From DATECU01 sp035286745 (lineage in GTDB: Bacteria > Acidobacteriota > Vicinamibacteria > Fen-336), in contig DATECU010000350.1 in NCBI GenBank assembly GCA_035286745.1, positions 1-12,514 of the forward strand: 12,514 bases of DNA, read 5' to 3'. The notes under the pieces are model-generated. The model did no database searches. It had not been told where the DNA came from and saw only the letters and a list, made by a program, of their open reading frames with translations. This document shows positions 8,551-12,514 of the stretch, piece after piece. Numbering within the stretch: the stretch's first letter is position 1; each line of letters starts with the position of its first letter. The position numbers and the translations under genes were made by a program.

Positions 8551-8754
8551 TCAGGCGAAGATGTCGGCCACCCGGATGTCGATCTGGGGCAGGAGCGAGG
8601 GCACCAGCCTGTCGTCTCCCTGCACCGTCTCCTGCCTCGCGTAGCGCCCCGCCGCGGCGTCGGGGTCCCGGTAGACCTCGACGCGCTCCCGGCCGACGTC
8701 GACGATCCAGTACTCCGGGATACCGAAACGCGCGTAGAGCGAGGCCTTGACCAG
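8551..8754 (-). pseudogene. 5'-truncated Uma2-family (DUF820) endonuclease relic
   Basis: A minus-strand frame of 67 codons with no start codon. It begins LVKASLYARFGIPEYWIVDV, continues RERVEVYRDPDAAAGRYA and ends PQIDIRVADIFA before TGA 8553-8551. An in-frame TAG at 8757-8755 closes it upstream. The LYARFGIPEYWIVD block and the closing LP...I.V.D.FA pattern match the C-terminal third of Uma2 proteins, which have a PD-(D/E)XK nuclease fold. The Lys of the catalytic motif may remain near the break, while the acidic catalytic residues and the N-terminal two thirds (usual length near 190 aa) are missing. Uma2 genes are multicopy and mobile-like in many genomes, so a decayed copy between operons is plausible. 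It cannot make an active enzyme. Confidence 0.7.
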
Positions 8755-8785
8755 CTAGCACGTTCGGACCCCCTGCGCCCCCGTC

Positions 8786-8813
8786 TTGAGGCAGAGTGGA
8801 GCCGGCCTACTCG
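8786..8813 (+). promoter_or_regulatory. Weak candidate promoter of the mrfAB operon
   Basis: TTGAGG (8786-8791) and TACTCG (8808-8813) are 16 bases apart and 29 bases before the mrfA start. The -10 is a poor match, unlike the two convincing promoters elsewhere in the window. No LexA-type palindrome is recognisable. Confidence 0.25.
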
Positions 8814-8842
8814 GCCGACTCACGAGGAGGGGAGAGACGACC

Positions 8843-11329
8843 ATGAGCCTGCAACTGGTGCCGCGGCGGGACAGCGACGAGGGGGCGATGCTGGCGGTCC
8901 TGAAGGGCCTGGAGATCGAGAAGACGCTGGGGGCCGAGCCGGTGCTTGCGGCCCTGCGCCGCTTCCCCCCGGAGGCGCCCCAGTTCTCCGAGTTCCCCGA
9001 CGACCTCCACCCCAAGCTCAAAGAGGTCCTGGCGGCGCGGGGGATCGAGCGGCTCTACACCCACCAGCGCCAGGCCTTCGACCAGACCCGGGCCGGCCGC
9101 AACTCGGTGGTGGTCACGCCCACCGCCTCCGGCAAGACCCTCTGCTACAACCTGCCGGTCCTGGACCGCATCCTGAAGGACCCCGACGCCCGGGCCCTCT
9201 ACCTCTTTCCCACCAAGGCTCTGGCCCAGGACCAACTGGCCGAGCTCTACAGCCTGATCGAGGCGCTGGGCGCCGACATTGCCACCTTCACTTACGACGG
9301 GGACACCCCGCAGGACGCCCGCAAGGCCATCCGCTCCCGGGCCCACGTGGTGGTCAGCAACCCCGACATGCTGCACAAGGGCATCCTGCCCCACCACACC
9401 AAGTGGGTGAAGCTGTTCGAGAACCTGCGTTATGTGGTGATCGACGAGCTGCACACCAGTCGCGGGGTCTACGGCTCGCACCTGGCCAACATCCTGCGCC
9501 GGCTGTCGCGTCTTTGCCGCTTCTACGGCTCCGATCCCCAGTTCCTCTGTTCCTCGGCCACCATCGGCAATCCCAAGGAGCTGGCCGAAGCGCTGACCGA
9601 GCGGGAGATGACCCTTCTCGACCAGAGCGGCGCCGGGCGCGGCGAGCGCTACTTCGCCATCTACAACCCGCCGGTGGTGAATCGCCAGCTCGGCATCCGC
9701 CGCTCGGCGCTGAACTGCGCCCGCGACATCGCCCTCTCCTTCCTGGGCAAGGGCCTGCAGACCATCGTCTTCGCTCCCTCGCGACTGTCCACCGAGGTGA
9801 TGGTCACCTACCTCAAGGAGGCGCTGGAGACCCGGCCCGGCTCGGAAGGGGTGATCCGCGGCTATCGTGGGGGCTACCTGCCCCTGAAACGTCGAGAGAT
9901 CGAGCGGGGACTGCGCGAGGGATCTGTGTTAGGCGTGGTGTCCACCAACGCCCTGGAGCTGGGCATCGACATCGGCAGCCTGGACGTGGCCATCCTGCTC
10001 GGCTATCCGGGGAGCGTGGCCTCCGCCTGGCAACAGGCGGGCCGGGCGGGACGCCGGCAGGGCACTTCGGTCGCGGTCCTGGTCGCCAACTCGACGCCCC
10101 TCAACCAGTTCATTGCCAAGAACCCCGACTACTTCTTCGGCTCCCCGGTGGAACAGGCCCGCATCAACCCCGACAACCTGCAGATCCTGGTCAACCACGT
10201 CAAGTGCGCCGCTTTCGAGCTGCCCTTCTCCGACGATGAGGTCTTCGGTCGGGAGGACCTCGGCCAGATCCTGAGCTTCTTGGAAGGCGAGCGGCTGCTC
10301 CATCGTTCGGGCGGGCGCTGGCACTGGACCAGCGAGAGTTACCCCGCCGACGCGGTGAGCTTGCGCAGCGTCTCCTCCGACAACTTCCTGGTGCAGGACA
10401 TAACCCAAGAACCGAGGATCATCGCCGAGGTGGATTTCGACTCGGCCCCGTCCATGGTCCACGAGAAGGCGGTCTACATCCTGGAGGGCCGCACCTACTT
10501 CGTGGAGAAGTACGACCACAAGGAACGCCGGGTCCACGTCCGCGAAGCCGAGGTCGACTACTACACCGACGCCATCACCAACACCAAGGTGAAGATCCTG
10601 GACCGCTTCCAGGAAGAGCCGGTCAGGAACGCACGCCGGAACCACGGCGAGGTGCACGTCACCAGCCAGGTGGTGGGGTTCAAGAAGATCAAGTTCTACA
10701 CCAACGAGAACGTGGGCTCGGGCGAGCTGACCATGCCCGAGAACGAGATGCACACCACCGCCTACTGGCTCACCGTGCCCCGGGAGGTGATGGCGTCCCT
10801 GCCCTTCTCGGGTGAGGAGCGGCGCGACGGGGTGGTGGCACTTTCCTACAGCCTGGGCCAGTTGGCGGCCCTGTTCCTGATGTGCGATCGGCACGACCTG
10901 GGCGTGGCGCTGGGGGACAACGGCCAGGGCGAGGCCCGCGTGGAGCGGGGATTCCGGCGGGCCCGGGGCCCGGCCAGCGGCGGCCGTGACGGGGGGTCTG
11001 GGGGGGCCGGAAAGCCCCCCCAGCTCGAGAGGGGCGGCGGATTCACTCCGCCGCCCCCTGACGATGATTATGAACCAAACGTGTTCGTCTACGACAACTA
11101 CCCGGGCGGGATCGGCCTGTCGGAACCGCTCTACCGCCTGCACTCTCGCCTGCTGGCCGAGAGCCGGCGGCTGATCGCCGCCTGCGCCTGCCGGGACGGT
11201 TGTCCCTCCTGCGTGGGGCCGGTGGGGGAGGTGGGGAGCCGGGGCAAGGAGGTGGCGCTGGCCCTGCTCGACGCCATCATGGTCGAACCCGTCTTCACCG
11301 GCGGGAAGCGCCGGGATCTCGCCCGGTGA
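8843..11329 (+). CDS. mrfA: MrfA-type DEAD/DEAH-box DNA repair helicase with C-terminal four-Cys domain
   Basis: An 828-residue superfamily 2 helicase of the YprA/MrfA group. In Bacillus subtilis MrfA works with the nuclease MrfB to remove mitomycin C lesions independently of UvrABC. Motifs: TPTASGKT with Lys98, DELH Asp201-Glu202 (YVVIDELHTSRG), SSATIGN near 236-242, and QQAGRAGRR 397-405. The accessory region about 420-690 matches the family. The C-terminal DUF1998/MZB zinc site is CxC-x3-CxxC, Cys781, 783, 787 and 790 (ACACRDGCPSCVGP), after the hallmark VYDNYPGGIGLSE (748-760). A low-complexity Gly/Pro/Arg insert at about residues 693-745 lies just before that motif and is encoded partly by two perfect inverted repeats. 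ATG 8843 follows GAGGAGGGGAGAG (8824-8836); a TTG at 8786 would precede this ribosome site. It overlaps mrfB by 4 nt (GTGA). Confidence 0.93.
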   Translation: MSLQLVPRRDSDEGAMLAVLKGLEIEKTLGAEPVLAALRRFPPEAPQFSEFPDDLHPKLKEVLAARGIERLYTHQRQAFDQTRAGRNSVVVTPTASGKTLCYNLPVLDRILKDPDARALYLFPTKALAQDQLAELYSLIEALGADIATFTYDGDTPQDARKAIRSRAHVVVSNPDMLHKGILPHHTKWVKLFENLRYVVIDELHTSRGVYGSHLANILRRLSRLCRFYGSDPQFLCSSATIGNPKELAEALTEREMTLLDQSGAGRGERYFAIYNPPVVNRQLGIRRSALNCARDIALSFLGKGLQTIVFAPSRLSTEVMVTYLKEALETRPGSEGVIRGYRGGYLPLKRREIERGLREGSVLGVVSTNALELGIDIGSLDVAILLGYPGSVASAWQQAGRAGRRQGTSVAVLVANSTPLNQFIAKNPDYFFGSPVEQARINPDNLQILVNHVKCAAFELPFSDDEVFGREDLGQILSFLEGERLLHRSGGRWHWTSESYPADAVSLRSVSSDNFLVQDITQEPRIIAEVDFDSAPSMVHEKAVYILEGRTYFVEKYDHKERRVHVREAEVDYYTDAITNTKVKILDRFQEEPVRNARRNHGEVHVTSQVVGFKKIKFYTNENVGSGELTMPENEMHTTAYWLTVPREVMASLPFSGEERRDGVVALSYSLGQLAALFLMCDRHDLGVALGDNGQGEARVERGFRRARGPASGGRDGGSGGAGKPPQLERGGGFTPPPPDDDYEPNVFVYDNYPGGIGLSEPLYRLHSRLLAESRRLIAACACRDGCPSCVGPVGEVGSRGKEVALALLDAIMVEPVFTGGKRRDLAR
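10998..11057 (+). repeat. Two adjacent perfect GC-rich inverted repeats inside mrfA
   Basis: The first palindrome pairs CTGGGGGGGC (10998-11007) with GCCCCCCCAG (11014-11023), a 10-bp stem with a 6-base loop. After the spacer CTCGAGA (11024-11030), the second pairs GGGGCGGCGGA (11031-11041) with TCCGCCGCCCC (11047-11057), an 11-bp stem with a 5-base loop. In the mrfA frame each palindrome encodes a Gly-rich then Pro-rich stretch (SGGAGKPPQ and GGGFTPPPP, residues 719-739). The unit has the form of a paired palindromic element within a coding region. Confidence 0.75.
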
Positions 11330-12514
11330 GCCGCTCGCTCCAGGATCGGCTGGCCGGGCTGCGGCGGCCTGAAGCGGGCCCCGCTGCCGGGCCCACGGCT
11401 CCGGGCGCCGCTCAGCCCTCGACTCCCATGGACGAGCTGACCAGCCTGGAACGCTCGCTCACCGGTGCCAGCGGCCACGGGCTTCCGCTCAAGGAGCGCC
11501 TGGAGCGTTTGGTGTCGGTGGCGGCCCGGGGCCGCGCCGGGACCGCCGAGCGGCCCCCTTCGCGCCGGCCGGTGCCCATCGAGGAGCTGATCCAAGGCGA
11601 ACGGGTGGAGAACGAGCGAGGGGAGTTCTTCCTGGTCGAGGCCGACCTTCACCTCGACTTCCGGCACGGCGGGGTCTCGCTCAGCCGCTTCCAGGCGGTG
11701 GCCCCGGAGAGCCCCTTCATCCTGACCGGCGATTCGGAGTTCTATTCGTTCGATCTCGCGCAAGCCGTCTTCCTCGACACCGAGACCACGGGCCTGGCCG
11801 GCGGCACCGGCACCGCGGCTTTCCTGGTGGGCGTTGGTTATGTGAAAGACGACCGCTTTCGCCTGCGCCAGTACTTCATGCGCGACTACCACGAGGAGGC
11901 GGCGCTCCTGCGGGGCCTGGCCGAGGACATCCGCGGCTTCCGCCATCTGGTGACCTTCAACGGCCGCATCTTCGACATCCCGCTGCTCGAGGCGCGCTAC
12001 CGCCTGAACCGCGATCGCTTTCCGCTGGCGGAAGCGCTCCACCTCGATCTCCTGCCCCCGGCGCGGCGGCTGTGGAAGGAGCGGCTGGAGTCGTGTCGCT
12101 TGCAGTCGCTGGAGGCCGCGCTTCTGGGGGTGATGCGGCAGGGCGACGTGCCCGGCGAGGACATCCCGGAGATCTACTTCGACTACGTTCGCACCCGCGA
12201 TGGGCGGGCTTTGGCCCGGGTCCTGGACCACAACCGGATCGATGTCCTGTCCCTGGCCGCCCTTTCGGCTCTGGCCTGCCAGTGGGTGGAGGACGGGCTC
12301 GCCGACGACCCGCGGGACGCCTACAGCCTGGCCCGGGTCTTCGAGCGGGTGGCCCTGCACGATCGCTCGGATGCGCAGTACCGCCGGGTCCTCGCCAGCG
12401 CCGCCAGCCCGGTCCGCAACGCCTCACTCCTGCGTATGGCGGAGCGGGCCCGGCGGAGCGGAGAACTGGGGCAGGCGGTCGAGTGGTGGCGGGAGGCCGC
12501 CGAGCACGGCGACT
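11326..12514 (+). CDS. mrfB: MrfB-type DEDD exonuclease with C-terminal TPR-like region (3' end outside window)
   Basis: At least 396 residues from GTG 11326, cut by the window end. The N-terminal 130 residues are variable and basic (SRSLQDRLAGLRRPEAG). The RNase H-like DEDD core follows: FLDTETTGLAGG with Asp151 and Glu153, TFNGRIFDIPLLEARY with Asp217, and LDHNRIDVLSLAAL with His302 and Asp306. This is the YprB/MrfB family; with the MrfA helicase it degrades damaged DNA in mitomycin repair in Bacillus subtilis. A helical TPR-like segment begins near residue 330 (AYSLARVFERVALHDRSDAQ, then LLRMAERARRSGELGQAVEW). The start codon overlaps the mrfA stop by 4 nt, so translation is coupled. ATG 11428 would drop the basic N-terminus and is less likely. 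Gene order mrfA-mrfB agrees with the known operon. Confidence 0.9.
   Translation, partial: MSRSLQDRLAGLRRPEAGPAAGPTAPGAAQPSTPMDELTSLERSLTGASGHGLPLKERLERLVSVAARGRAGTAERPPSRRPVPIEELIQGERVENERGEFFLVEADLHLDFRHGGVSLSRFQAVAPESPFILTGDSEFYSFDLAQAVFLDTETTGLAGGTGTAAFLVGVGYVKDDRFRLRQYFMRDYHEEAALLRGLAEDIRGFRHLVTFNGRIFDIPLLEARYRLNRDRFPLAEALHLDLLPPARRLWKERLESCRLQSLEAALLGVMRQGDVPGEDIPEIYFDYVRTRDGRALARVLDHNRIDVLSLAALSALACQWVEDGLADDPRDAYSLARVFERVALHDRSDAQYRRVLASAASPVRNASLLRMAERARRSGELGQAVEWWREAAEHGD

Noticed and set aside
8417..8761. Minus-strand open frame with ATG at 8761
   Set aside because: It covers the Uma2 relic in a different frame and gives an Arg-rich low-complexity protein. The family similarity lies in the frame ending at 8551.
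8786..8842. Upstream TTG start for mrfA adding 19 residues
   Set aside because: The GAGGAGG ribosome site lies inside the added part, immediately before ATG 8843, and the added residues are not family-like.
9929..11143. Minus-strand open frame of 404 codons
   Set aside because: A shadow of mrfA rich in Val/His/Leu/Gln with no start signal or motif.
11131..12360. Minus-strand open frame of 409 codons
   Set aside because: Antisense to mrfB, whose DEDD residues are all in frame on the plus strand.

Overview
This is a very G+C-rich, gene-dense bacterial chromosomal stretch. It has short spacers, many 3-4 nt overlaps and GTG starts. One gene fuses a Ser/Thr kinase, a TolB/FlgO-like domain and TPRs, an architecture especially common in Acidobacteriota. 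The degenerate intergenic octamer and heptamer repeats also resemble those of environmental Acidobacteriota and similar lineages. I therefore favour an acidobacterial or comparable uncultured soil/sediment bacterium, as inference with moderate confidence. There are no tRNA or rRNA genes, CRISPR arrays or intact transposons.

Left part (1-4453): two divergent signalling units. On the minus strand is a soluble PAS-PAS histidine kinase without a receiver domain. Three bases downstream begins the start of a two-helix membrane protein that leaves the window. On the plus strand is a one-protein sensor: Ser/Thr kinase, membrane helix, periplasmic TolB/FlgO-like domain and TPR array. It has a clear sigma70-type promoter.

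Middle (4454-8483): a small unknown gene with the same kind of promoter, followed at once by a diverged tandem copy in another frame with no start codon. A strong RNA stem-loop and a degenerate octamer repeat come next. Then follows a translationally coupled pair: a SagB/ThcOx-type FMN oxidoreductase and a secreted GH20 beta-N-acetylhexosaminidase.

Right part (8484-12514): a heptamer repeat and a 5'-truncated Uma2-family nuclease relic sit in front of a two-gene DNA-repair operon. It encodes the MrfA-type helicase (DELH box, C-terminal four-Cys site) and the MrfB-type DEDD exonuclease, overlapping by 4 nt; mrfB runs off the window. MrfA carries a Gly/Pro-rich insert encoded by two adjacent perfect GC-rich inverted repeats. 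It looks like a palindromic element captured in frame, and together with the start-less duplicate it is the most unusual structure here. Apart from these, the window looks like ordinary core or accessory chromosome, and I see no convincing new multi-gene system.
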